Under the pieces are notes generated by a model. It worked only from the letters and a program-made list of their open reading frames with translations, did not search any database and was not told the origin of the DNA. A stretch of DNA of 64,000 nt from Dehalococcoides mccartyi (GTDB lineage: Bacteria; Chloroflexota; Dehalococcoidia; UBA2979). Shown here in pieces: positions 42,336-51,056 of this stretch; position 1 is the stretch's first letter, and the number at the start of each line of letters is the position of its first letter. The position numbers and the translations under genes are program-made. The stretch spans positions 1 to 64,000 of the forward strand of contig CAMBFG010000007.1 of NCBI GenBank assembly GCA_945865925.1. The letters are read 5' to 3'.

Positions 42336-43004
42336 CTAGTGCGTGTCGAGGCCGGCGATGCGGACGCCGGTGTGTGCCTTGTAACGACCGTTGATCCCGA
42401 TCAACAAGATCGTGATCTGCTCGACGAAGCGCGAGAAGCGTAGCGGCCCGGCATCAACGGCGTGTACGCCCGCGATCTCACCAGCGAGCGCCATCACCGC
42501 CTGCTTCGCCTCCGCGTCCGCTCCCGTCACGAGGACATCCGCGCCGACCTCGGCGTCCGGATCCAGCAGCACCTCCGCCGACAGGTTGTGGAACGCGCCG
42601 ACCACGCGTGAGGCTGGCAGGATCGCCGCCGCCTCCTCCGTGGCAGATCCGTCCGCGACCTCGACGGGTCGAGGCCCGCGGTCAAATACCACGGGGACGA
42701 CGGCGTCGATCACGATCTTCCCGGCCAGCGCGTCCCGCAGCCCTTCGAGGGTGGCGCGGTGCGCGGTGTACGGCACCACGATGACCACGAGGTCGGCGTC
42801 CGCGACGGCGGTGGCGTTGTCCGCGCCGGACACCTCGCCGTGCGCGCGAGCGCCGAGGCCCGCGAGCACCTCGACGGCACCCGCCTCGCCACGGGCGGCC
42901 TCGCGGCTGCCGATCACGATGCGATGCCCGGCCAGGGCGAACCGGGTCGCCAAGCCGCGACCTTCGGGGCCGGTCCCGCCCACGAGGGCGATGGTGTGGG
43001 GCAT
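42336..43004 (-). CDS. npdG: F420-dependent NADP+ oxidoreductase (NpdG)
   Basis: The 222-residue protein exchanges hydride between F420H2 and NADP+. The N-terminal NADP motif is IALVGGTGPEGRGLATRFA, with IGSREAARG for the 2'-phosphate; DAVVPVVFDRG, GAFHNLSAEVL and the C-terminal ITILLIGINGRYKAHTGVRI are family hallmarks. With cofE it forms an F420 operon feeding LLM-class enzymes. Confidence 0.95.
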   Translation of the reverse strand: MPHTIALVGGTGPEGRGLATRFALAGHRIVIGSREAARGEAGAVEVLAGLGARAHGEVSGADNATAVADADLVVIVVPYTAHRATLEGLRDALAGKIVIDAVVPVVFDRGPRPVEVADGSATEEAAAILPASRVVGAFHNLSAEVLLDPDAEVGADVLVTGADAEAKQAVMALAGEIAGVHAVDAGPLRFSRFVEQITILLIGINGRYKAHTGVRIAGLDTH

Positions 43005-43091
43005 AGGGCCTCCGCTCGCGCGTCCCGAGAGGACGCGCGCCTATCATCCGTGCGGCGCGGATCGTAGCGCGCGACTCGCGGAAGGCCCGCC

Positions 43092-43883
43092 GTGACCTCA
43101 ACGTCTCCCCCTCCGGCGGTTGCCGCGCGCGGCGTCACCCATCGCTACCCCGGCGCGGACGGGCGGACGTTGCTCGCGCTCGACGGTGTGGACCTCGATG
43201 TCGGGGCCGGTGAGTTCGTCTCGATCGTCGGCCCGTCCGGGTGCGGCAAGAGCACGCTGCTGCGGCTCGTGGCGGGGCTGCTCGCCTCGCAGGTCGGGGG
43301 CATAGAGGTACTTGGCGGGGCGCCAGCCGAGGCGCAGCGAGCGCACGCACTGGGACTGGTGGCGCAGGACCCCGGACTGCTCCCGTGGCGCGACGTCGCG
43401 GCAAACGTCCGTCTGCCGCTCGACGTGATGGGTGCGCACGATCCGGAGCGCGTGCGTGCGCTCCTTGACCAGGTGGGCATCGCGGAGTTTGCGGGGTACC
43501 GGCCGGGCGCCCTCTCCGGCGGCATGCGCCAGCGGGTGGCGCTCGCGCGGGCGCTGGTACACCGCCCTCGACTGCTGCTGATGGACGAACCGTTCGGCGC
43601 GCTGGACGAGCTGTCGCGCGAGGCGATGCGGATCGAGTTGCTACGGATCTGGGAGCAGGAACGCATCGCCGTGCTCTTCGTCACCCATTCCGTGGCGGAG
43701 GCCGTGCTGCTATCCGACCGTGTCGTCGTGATGAGCGGCCGTCCCGGGCGCGTGCGCGCGGTCATCGATATTCCCCTCCCACGTCCGCGCGGTGAGGCGC
43801 AGGAATCGAGTCCCGCGTTCGTCGCGGCGGCGGCGGCCGTACGCGCGGCGTTGCGCGCCGAGGACGTCGAGGGCGCGGCGTGA
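43092..43883 (+). CDS. ABC transporter ATP-binding protein (SsuB/TauB/ThiZ type)
   Basis: A 263-residue ATPase with Walker A GPSGCGKST, Q-loop VAQDPGLLPWRDV, signature LSGGMRQRVALARAL and Walker B LLLMDEPFGALDE. The type serves nitrate/sulfonate/taurine or pyrimidine-precursor importers. It overlaps the permease gene by 4 bases. GTG start. Confidence 0.94.
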   Translation: MTSTSPPPAVAARGVTHRYPGADGRTLLALDGVDLDVGAGEFVSIVGPSGCGKSTLLRLVAGLLASQVGGIEVLGGAPAEAQRAHALGLVAQDPGLLPWRDVAANVRLPLDVMGAHDPERVRALLDQVGIAEFAGYRPGALSGGMRQRVALARALVHRPRLLLMDEPFGALDELSREAMRIELLRIWEQERIAVLFVTHSVAEAVLLSDRVVVMSGRPGRVRAVIDIPLPRPRGEAQESSPAFVAAAAAVRAALRAEDVEGAA

Positions 43884-44674
43884 ACGATCCCGCCGCCGAG
43901 ATGGGTGTGCCGCGCACTTCGTGGGTGACGACGGTGCTGCCGCCGGTGGTCGCGCTGTCAGTGATCCTCGCGTTGTGGGAGGCGTACGTCCGCGTCCGCG
44001 ACGTGAAGGGCTACCTGCTGCCGCCCCCGAGCGCGGTCTTCCGCGCGCTGTGGGACGAGCCGGGCCGGTACGCGTCAGCGGCGGCGACATCGCTCACGGC
44101 GGCGCTCGGTGGGCTCGTGCTGGCGAGCGCGATCGCCTTCGGGCTCGCGGTGCTCGCCGCCCATTCGAAGGTGCTGGAGCGCGCGATCTACCCCCCCGCG
44201 CTGCTGGTGAAGGTGACGCCGATCGTCGCGCTGTACCCGCTGCTGGCGATCTGGTTCGGCTTCGGGATCGGCCCCAAGGTCGCGATCGCCGCCCTTATCA
44301 CCTTCTTCCCGATGCTGGTGAACGCGATCGTCGGATTGCGCTCGGTCGACCCGCAGGCCCTCGACGCGATGCGCGTGCTCGCCGCCAGCCGGTGGGAGGT
44401 CTTCCGCCGCCTGCGCTTCCCCTCGTCGCTGCCGTACGTGTTCGCGGCGCTGCGGATCAGCGTCCCGCTCTCCCTCGTGGGTGCCGTGGTCGCCGAGTTC
44501 CTCTCGGGGTCCTCCGGGATGGGGCAGTTGATTCTGATTGCGAACGGCGCTTTCGACACGCCGGCCCTGTTCGGCGCCGTGTTCGTCCTGGCGACGCTGG
44601 GGGTTTCATTGACGGCGCTGGTTGGCTATGTTGAGGGCCACGTGCTGGACTGGCACGTGTCCACGGGCGCTTGA
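43880..44674 (+). CDS. ABC transporter permease (SsuC/TauC/ThiX type)
   Basis: The 264-residue protein has about six spans and the coupling EAA-like loop (MRVLAASRWEVFRRLRFPSSLPYVFAALRIS). The GTG start overlaps the ATPase stop. Forms the membrane pore of the importer with the flanking ATPase and binding protein. Confidence 0.93.
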   Translation: MNDPAAEMGVPRTSWVTTVLPPVVALSVILALWEAYVRVRDVKGYLLPPPSAVFRALWDEPGRYASAAATSLTAALGGLVLASAIAFGLAVLAAHSKVLERAIYPPALLVKVTPIVALYPLLAIWFGFGIGPKVAIAALITFFPMLVNAIVGLRSVDPQALDAMRVLAASRWEVFRRLRFPSSLPYVFAALRISVPLSLVGAVVAEFLSGSSGMGQLILIANGAFDTPALFGAVFVLATLGVSLTALVGYVEGHVLDWHVSTGA

Positions 44675-44756
44675 GGGCGCTCCGAGGCCCCAATACTTCG
44701 CGTGCAGCTCCCGCGATACTCGCGGATGTACGCCCCGGATAACCGAGGTGTACCTG

Positions 44757-45836
44757 ATGCTCCGTAATCTTCGATCGCACGCCCTCGCGCCCATCGCCGT
44801 GCTGCTGTGCGCGCTCGCCTCGTTCGCCCTCGTCGCCTGCGGGGACGACGAGGCGCCACCGACGCCTACGTCCACCGCGACGGCTGCCGCGAGCGCGGCG
44901 AGCGCCACGCCAAAGCCGGCACTGGCCAAGGTGACATTCATGGCGGGGTTCCGCCCGCAGGCGAACCTGCCGTTCGTCGCGGCATACGTGGCGAAGGAGA
45001 AGGGCTTTTTCGCGGACGAGAACCTCGACGTCGATATCCGTCATGCTTCGGGTGCGGACGAGCATCTGAAGTTGCTGCTCGAGGGCTCGGTCCAGTTCAC
45101 CACGGGGACGGCGGCGCAGGCGCTGCGTCGGTCGAGCGATGGCCTGCCGGTGGTCGCCGTCGCGCTGTACGGCCAGCGCGGCGACCAGGGGTACGTGGCG
45201 CGCGCCGACTCCGGGATCAAGACCCCGAAGGACCTCAAGGGCCGCACCATCGGCTTCAAGTCCGGCGTTGTCCCGGCGGAACTCGATGGCCTGCTCGCCA
45301 GCGCCGGCTTGAAGCGCGAAGACGTGAAGCTCGTCTCCGTCGGCTTCGACGTGCGCGCGTTCATCGAGAAGCAGGTCGAGGTCTACCCGGTCTTCCTGAG
45401 CAATGAGCCGTACGCGATTCGCAAGGCCGGCGTGGAGATCAACGTGATCGACCCGGCCGACTTCGCCGTGCCAACGCTGGGCCTCACCACCCTCGTAAAC
45501 AGCGAGTTGCTGACGAAGGACCCCGTGCTCGTGGAGCGCTACCTGCGGGCGACCCTGCGAGCGACGCTGTGGATCCAGTCCCACCAGGACGAGGCCGTCC
45601 AGGTCGTGCTGAAGTACGCGCCCGGCGCGGACGCGGCGCAGCAGCGTTACCTCCTCGATCAGGATCTCGCGACGGCGAAGCGGGCCGATGGAGTCGGACG
45701 CTCATCGAAGGAGCAGTGGCAGGGCCTCGCGGACACACTGCTGAAGTACGGCGTGCTCCCGAAGGCCCCCGACGTCTCGAAGGCGTTCGACAACCGTCTC
45801 GTCGACGGCCTCTACGCGCGAGCCGAGATCAAGTAG
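44757..45836 (+). CDS. ABC transporter substrate-binding lipoprotein, NMT1/THI5-like
   Basis: The 359-residue protein has a lipobox (ASFALVAC, Cys near 24), a Thr/Ala/Pro-rich linker, then an NMT1-type binding domain: PQANLPFVAAYVAKEKGFF, LDVDIRHASGADEHLKLL, KDLKGRTIGFKSGV. The KGRTIG...L pattern is shared by sulfonate, nitrate and thiamine-precursor (HMP) receptors; the substrate is unresolved. Third gene of the operon. Confidence 0.9.
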   Translation: MLRNLRSHALAPIAVLLCALASFALVACGDDEAPPTPTSTATAAASAASATPKPALAKVTFMAGFRPQANLPFVAAYVAKEKGFFADENLDVDIRHASGADEHLKLLLEGSVQFTTGTAAQALRRSSDGLPVVAVALYGQRGDQGYVARADSGIKTPKDLKGRTIGFKSGVVPAELDGLLASAGLKREDVKLVSVGFDVRAFIEKQVEVYPVFLSNEPYAIRKAGVEINVIDPADFAVPTLGLTTLVNSELLTKDPVLVERYLRATLRATLWIQSHQDEAVQVVLKYAPGADAAQQRYLLDQDLATAKRADGVGRSSKEQWQGLADTLLKYGVLPKAPDVSKAFDNRLVDGLYARAEIK

Positions 45837-45860
45837 CGGGAGTCCTCGGGCAGAGCGAGG

Positions 45861-47450
45861 CTACGGCACCTTCGCCGGGACGATGCCGAGGATCTTGCCG
45901 TCGGCGCGTACATCGAACTCCCAGTTGCCCGCGGCGACGCCATCGAGTGGCCGGAAGCCGACCCAGAACTTGCCAGCGTCGCCGCCGCTCCACGGGATCG
46001 GTGGTGACTGGTAGACACGCTGGTTGTTCCGGAACGCGATCCACTGGATCAGCCCGACACCGTCCATCCCCGTGAACTCGAAGAATCCGAGCACTTGTGA
46101 CGGCCCCGACTGCAGCGCTGCGGACGGCGCGCCCTCCGCCGAAGCGAGCGAGCCGGCAGCAAAGTTCTTCGCGGCCGGCGTTGACGCTGGACGCGGGCCG
46201 ACGAACGCGACGCCACGCGCTCGCATCGTGTTCGCGATCCACACTTCCACGCGCCAGCGTCCGGCGGGCAGGCCCCCCGAGCCGGGCACCGTGATGCGGT
46301 CGCTGACGATGCCGAAGGAGCCGCTCTTCCACGCCATTGAGGACGACACGGAGTCCTGCTTCACGTCCTCCAGGAACCAGCGCTCCTCCACCACCGTGCC
46401 GTCCGCGACACCCTCGACGGTGTACTCGTAGTACAGCGCGGTCACGCCGGCCTTGAACACCCGCTCGTAGTCGAACAGGTCGCGCCCGGCGGGGGTGTCG
46501 ATGCCGCTGAGCGCGAACGAGATCTTGCCGACGCGGACGTTGTCCGTCCCCATCTGGCGAGTCGTCCCTCCGCCAGTGCCTTCGAGGTACAACGGCGCGA
46601 TCTGTTTGAACCCCTCGGTGACCTTCTGCGCCTGATCGATCAACGACGCGGCGCGGTCGAAGGGGCGGATCTGCCCGACCTGTGCCTTCGGGTTATAGGT
46701 CTCCTGCAGCATGATCCCGATCGCTGCGCCGGCCTGATTGAAGACGGGTCCGCCAGCCGCGCCCGAGGGCATGCGCGCCGCCGTCTTCATCCACAGGCGG
46801 CTCGTCTCGCCGGCCTCGCTGCGCTGGCCCGTGACGGCTGCACGCACGACGGAGAGGTTGCTTTGCGCGGCGCCCTCGCCTGGATGGCCGAAGAGGCGGA
46901 TCGCCGTGCCTGGTGTGACTGCGGTGGTGTCTGCGGGCACGATGGCCGGGAGGTCGAAGTTCGGCGCGCCGTCGACCGGTCGGAGCACCCGGAGGATCGC
47001 GAGGCCGGTCGTCTGGTCGCTCACCAGCAGTTCGGCTTCGTACTCGACTTTCGGTGCGCGGTCCGCCTCGCGATTCGTGGCGAGTCGGATCTTCGTATAC
47101 GCGGGCCCGCCGTCCGACCGGTACGGCCGCACGACCGGATAGGAGGTCAGCACGAGCCGTCGAGCGGAGTCGACGACGACCCCGGAGCCGAGGCGCACGG
47201 GCTTGCCATCGTCCGTTGTGGTGATCACCTGGACGACCGCGCGAGCGAGGTCGCCGTCGGCCGCATCAGCGGAGGTCTGACCGGGCCCGACGCGGGGTCC
47301 GACAGTCACCCCGCCGCCGGTCTCAGTGGGCTCGGGTGTGGCTTTGCCGCCCCCGGGAATGATCCCGGCAGCGCGATCGCACCCTCCGAGGAGGATGGCG
47401 ACGGCGAGCAGCAAGGGGTACAGCGCCCGGGGGGCGCGGAGCAGCCGCAT
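45861..47450 (-). CDS. Trypsin-like lipoprotein with degenerate catalytic triad
   Basis: A 529-residue protein: lipobox ILLGGC (Cys24), a trypsin-like domain (about 65-260) and a long beta-rich C-terminal region. The triad is gone: the His position of LTNxHVV reads LTSYPVV (Pro), DLAxL reads GLAIL (Gly), and GNSGGP reads GAAGGP (Ala for Ser). The fold elements SGVVVDSARRLVLT and AARMPSGAAGGPVFNQAG are still clear. It is therefore a pseudoprotease exposed on the cell surface. The stop is 24 bases from the convergent ABC operon. Confidence 0.8.
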   Translation of the reverse strand: MRLLRAPRALYPLLLAVAILLGGCDRAAGIIPGGGKATPEPTETGGGVTVGPRVGPGQTSADAADGDLARAVVQVITTTDDGKPVRLGSGVVVDSARRLVLTSYPVVRPYRSDGGPAYTKIRLATNREADRAPKVEYEAELLVSDQTTGLAILRVLRPVDGAPNFDLPAIVPADTTAVTPGTAIRLFGHPGEGAAQSNLSVVRAAVTGQRSEAGETSRLWMKTAARMPSGAAGGPVFNQAGAAIGIMLQETYNPKAQVGQIRPFDRAASLIDQAQKVTEGFKQIAPLYLEGTGGGTTRQMGTDNVRVGKISFALSGIDTPAGRDLFDYERVFKAGVTALYYEYTVEGVADGTVVEERWFLEDVKQDSVSSSMAWKSGSFGIVSDRITVPGSGGLPAGRWRVEVWIANTMRARGVAFVGPRPASTPAAKNFAAGSLASAEGAPSAALQSGPSQVLGFFEFTGMDGVGLIQWIAFRNNQRVYQSPPIPWSGGDAGKFWVGFRPLDGVAAGNWEFDVRADGKILGIVPAKVP

Positions 47451-47627
47451 GCTGGCACCCTACCCCTTTCGCCGATGCTTCTTCCACCATGTGAGGCGGC
47501 TTGGCGATTCTCGGAGGAATCCTGTGCATCCCGTACGTGATGACCATCTGGGGCCTGTCCGGCGTCGCGTGTAGACTCGCCGCGCTGCCGCCGGGCCCTC
47601 GACTGAGGCCGGCCGAGGAGGTTTGCC

Positions 47628-48434
47628 GTGGACTACGAGGCCATCCTGTACGACGTGAGCGAGCGGGTCGCGACCATCACGTTGAACCGCCCGGAGCGGA
47701 TGAACGCTTTCAGTGGCCCACTCCTGGAGGAATGGGAACATGCCCTCCGACGCTCCGCCGAGGACGACGGCGTACGCGCGGTCATCGTGACGGGTGCCGG
47801 CCGAGCGTTCAGCGCGGGCGCCGACCTCCAGGCGACCGGCGCGGACGATCGCGTGCTGATGGCGGACAAGAACGCCGGGGAGCGCCGGAACTCTCTGCGC
47901 TACACAGTGCATCGAGTCCCGCAGGCGGTGCAGTACCTCGACAAGCCCTACATCGCGGCCGTGAACGGAGCAGCCGTCGGTGCCGGCATGGATATGGCGA
48001 GCATGGCAGACATCCGCATCGCCTCCGATCAGGCGCGATTCGGCATGTCGTACGTCAACGTTGGCCTCGTCCCGGGCGACGGCGGTGCGTGGCTGCTGCC
48101 GAGGCTCGTCGGGGTGCAGCAGGCACTCGAGTTGATCTGGAGCGGCGAACTGTTCAACGCCGCGAAGGCACTCGAGATCGGCTATGTCACCAAAGTCGTA
48201 CCGCACGACACGCTCATTGACGAGGCCCGCGCCTACGCTCTTCGCCTCGCGGACGGCCCGCCGGTCGCCATCCAGTTGGCCAAGCGCCTCGTCTATCGCG
48301 CCCTGAACCAGACATTCCAGGAGGCGCTGGAGACTGCTCAGGCAGCGATGACCATCGTCCAGTCCACAGAGGACTCCAAGGAAGGCCCGAAGGCCTTCCG
48401 GGAGAAGCGGAAGGCCGTCTTCGAGGGTCGCTAG
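47628..48434 (+). CDS. Enoyl-CoA hydratase
   Basis: The 268-residue crotonase has ATITLNRPERMNAF, VTGAGRAFSAGADLQ, VNGAAVGAGMDMASMADIRIA and GLVPGDGGAWLLPRLVG. Asp is found where the second hydratase Glu usually stands (PGDGG), typical of 2-(1,2-epoxy-cyclohexyl)-type or bile-acid-like crotonases. GTG start with GAGGAGG. Standalone. Confidence 0.9.
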   Translation: MDYEAILYDVSERVATITLNRPERMNAFSGPLLEEWEHALRRSAEDDGVRAVIVTGAGRAFSAGADLQATGADDRVLMADKNAGERRNSLRYTVHRVPQAVQYLDKPYIAAVNGAAVGAGMDMASMADIRIASDQARFGMSYVNVGLVPGDGGAWLLPRLVGVQQALELIWSGELFNAAKALEIGYVTKVVPHDTLIDEARAYALRLADGPPVAIQLAKRLVYRALNQTFQEALETAQAAMTIVQSTEDSKEGPKAFREKRKAVFEGR

Positions 48435-48579
48435 CCGAGGCACCCCCGTTGGACTTCTCATCCACACCGGTTCACCGTTGTTTAACGGCCTTCAGACCGG
48501 GGGATCATCCCTGCGCGTCACGATGATCCCGTGGGTTCCGTTATTCGGACGGGTGGCCGTCCACCTCGGGAGGCTGTTT

Positions 48580-49713
48580 ATGAAGCAAATGAATGGTTGG
48601 GGAATCTCCGCGATCGCGGGTCTGGTCGTCGCTGCGACGCTGATCGGCGGGGCGGTGGCGCTGAGCGCCTTCGGTGGCACCACCGTGACCACGATCGCGC
48701 CCGGGGTCTCGCGCGCGACGCAACAGGTGCAGCAGGCGCAGGGCGTCCCCGCTGGCGGCATCGCCGACCTCGTGGAGCGGGTGCGTCCATCGATCGTCGT
48801 GATCGAGGGCGCCACTGCGGGCGCGGCTGGCGCCTCCAGCGGCACTGGTATGGTGCTCGACCGCGAAGGTCGAGTCCTCACGAATTACCACGTGATCGAA
48901 GGCCAGACGAACATCAAGGTCACGCTCGCGGACGGGACCGCCTCCAAGGCGAGCATCCTCGGCTCCGACCCCGGCAGCGACCTGGCCGTGCTGAAGATCA
49001 CCGTACCAGCGAACCTGCTGGTGCCGGTCACCCTCGCGAACTCGGACAACGTGCGCGTCGGCGACGCGGTGTTCGCCATCGGCAATCCGTTCGGCCAGAA
49101 CTTCTCCGTCAGTTCCGGGATCATCTCGGCGACGGGGCGTGTGACGACTTCGTCCTTCACGGGGCGAGCGATCCGCGACGTCCTGCAGACGGATGCCTCG
49201 CTCAACCCGGGGAACTCGGGTGGCCCGCTCTTCGACCTCAAGGGCGAGGTGGTGGGCGTGAACTCCTCGATCGAGAATCCCAGCGGCCGATTCTTCATCG
49301 GTCTCGGGTACGCGATCCCGTCGAACACCGCGCAGCGCTTCCTGCCCCAGATGGTGCAGGGCAAGGACATCCAGCACCCGCAACTCGGCGTCTCCGTCAC
49401 CCCTCTGGATGACGTGGTCGCCGCCGACCTCGGGCTGAAGGTGACGCGAGGCGTCTACGTGACCGCTGTGACGCCGAGCGGCTCCGCGGCTCGCGCTGGC
49501 CTGGTCGCAGCCTCGCGCGGGACGGCCGCGCGCCTCGCGGGCACGGGCGGCGATGTGATCACCGCCGTGGCGGGTGAGCCGGTACGCAACTTCGAGGAAC
49601 TCGCGAGGGCTATCGACAAGCACGAGGTGGGTTCGAAGGTTCAGGTCGACATCGTGCGGAACGGTCAGCCAATGACCCTCACCGCGGAACTGCAGATCTG
49701 GGACCTGCGCTAG
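48580..49713 (+). CDS. HtrA-type S1C serine protease with PDZ domain
   Basis: The 377-residue protein has an N-terminal membrane anchor (residues 9-30), a trypsin-like domain with intact triad His104 (TNYHVIEG), Asp134 (GSDLAVLK) and Ser213 (GNSGGPLF), and one PDZ domain from about 285. It is a periplasmic/extracytoplasmic quality-control protease. ATG 48580 has GGGAGG at 7 nt. It stands near the pseudoprotease at 45861. Confidence 0.95.
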   Translation: MKQMNGWGISAIAGLVVAATLIGGAVALSAFGGTTVTTIAPGVSRATQQVQQAQGVPAGGIADLVERVRPSIVVIEGATAGAAGASSGTGMVLDREGRVLTNYHVIEGQTNIKVTLADGTASKASILGSDPGSDLAVLKITVPANLLVPVTLANSDNVRVGDAVFAIGNPFGQNFSVSSGIISATGRVTTSSFTGRAIRDVLQTDASLNPGNSGGPLFDLKGEVVGVNSSIENPSGRFFIGLGYAIPSNTAQRFLPQMVQGKDIQHPQLGVSVTPLDDVVAADLGLKVTRGVYVTAVTPSGSAARAGLVAASRGTAARLAGTGGDVITAVAGEPVRNFEELARAIDKHEVGSKVQVDIVRNGQPMTLTAELQIWDLR

Positions 49714-49716
49714 CGC

Positions 49717-50277
49717 TTACTGATCGAGTGGCGGCAACTCCAGCGCGCGCCCGGCGACCAACAGCCAGGCGCGCGCTGCACGTTGCGCCACCTGCTGGTT
49801 GACCCGCCCGAGCAGGTCTCGGTAGGCTCGCCCCAGCGCGTACTCCGGCACCAGCCCCGCACCCACCTCGTTGCTCACGATGATCGAGGTGCCCGTCCGC
49901 GCCGCTAGGACATCGAGCAGGGCACGCGTCTCCTCGGTGAGCGCGCCTTCGAGGGCGTCGATTGAGGCCGGGGTCGGAGCCTCGGTACCGAGATCGAGCA
50001 GCCGGTTGGAGACCCACACGGAGAGGCAGTCGAGCAGGATGGTGTCGCCGGCCGGCGCCGCACGCGCAGCCTCGATCGGCGCGCGCGGCGACTCGACCGT
50101 GCGCCACGCGGACGGGCGCTGGCCGCGGTGGCGCGCGATCCGCGCACGCATCTCGTCATCGAGCGGCTCAAGAGTCGCGACATAAGTAACGGGCGCGCCG
50201 AGGTTGGCGGCCAGGCGCTCGCCGTACGACGACTTGCCGCTGCGTGCGCCGCCCGTGACGAACCAGACCTCGGGCAT
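49717..50277 (-). CDS. cobU: Adenosylcobinamide kinase/guanylyltransferase CobU
   Basis: A 186-residue bifunctional enzyme with P-loop TGGARSGKSSYGERLA, RIARHRGQRP (His for GMP transfer), LLDCLSVWVSN and VSNEVGAGLVPE. It activates cobinamide for nucleotide-loop assembly. Last of a cobT-cobS-cobU operon on the minus strand. Confidence 0.95.
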   Translation of the reverse strand: MPEVWFVTGGARSGKSSYGERLAANLGAPVTYVATLEPLDDEMRARIARHRGQRPSAWRTVESPRAPIEAARAAPAGDTILLDCLSVWVSNRLLDLGTEAPTPASIDALEGALTEETRALLDVLAARTGTSIIVSNEVGAGLVPEYALGRAYRDLLGRVNQQVAQRAARAWLLVAGRALELPPLDQ

Positions 50278-50281
50278 CGCG

Positions 50282-51055
50282 CTAGCCGATCAGCGGCTCG
50301 GCCCAGCCGTGCATCCCGGCTGCGGCGAGCGAGAGCCATACGACCACCTGCGAGACCTCGATCGCTGCGCCGAAGACGTCGCCAGTCACGCCGTCGAGCA
50401 TCCGCGCGGCGAGCGCGGCGATCAGCAGCGCCGCGACCGTGGCGGCGACGATCAGCACGATACCCGCGAGTCCGAAGAGCGCGATCGCCGCGCCAGCACC
50501 GATCACCGTGGCGAGCGGCGCCGCGATCGGCAGCATCGCGGTCTGCATCGCGTGGCCCAGTCCTCGAGGTCGCGCGGGCTTGAACAGCAGGCCCACTGGG
50601 ACCACCGTCCACCGCCCAAGCGCGGGCGCGAGGATCAGCGCGGCGCCTCGGAGGTCGCCTTCGAGCGAGACGATGGCCGCCCACTCCGCCATGAGCACCA
50701 GCAGCAGCGCCATCACGCCGGCGGGCCCGGTGTTGCCTTCGCTCATCACGCCGAGGCGTTCGGCGCGGTCGCCCTGCACGGCCATGCCGTCGGCGGTGTC
50801 TGCCACGCCATCGAGGTGCAGTCCGCCCGAAGCGAGTGCGAGGAACGCGACGAGGAGGACGGCCGTGGGGACGGGCGGAAGCAGTTCGCTCAGCCCTCGA
50901 TCGAGCGCCCACAGGCCGAGGCCGATTAGCAGGCCGATCAGCGGGTACCAGCCGAGGGCTTCCGCGAAGGTGCGGTCGTCGTATGTCTGCACGCGACGCA
51001 GCCGCAGCGGTGTGAGGAACTCGAGCGCGATCAGCGCGCCGCCGAAGATGCGCAC
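50282..51055 (-). CDS. cobS: Adenosylcobinamide-GDP ribazoletransferase CobS
   Basis: The 257-residue membrane enzyme condenses Ado-GDP-cobinamide with alpha-ribazole. Seen: FLTPLRLRR, GWYPLIGLLIG, the catalytic GGLHLDGVADTADGM and GNTGPAGVMALLL, and multiple spans. Starts GTG one base after the cobT stop, and ends 4 bases before cobU. Confidence 0.94.
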   Translation of the reverse strand: MRIFGGALIALEFLTPLRLRRVQTYDDRTFAEALGWYPLIGLLIGLGLWALDRGLSELLPPVPTAVLLVAFLALASGGLHLDGVADTADGMAVQGDRAERLGVMSEGNTGPAGVMALLLVLMAEWAAIVSLEGDLRGAALILAPALGRWTVVPVGLLFKPARPRGLGHAMQTAMLPIAAPLATVIGAGAAIALFGLAGIVLIVAATVAALLIAALAARMLDGVTGDVFGAAIEVSQVVVWLSLAAAGMHGWAEPLIG

Positions 51056-51056
51056 G

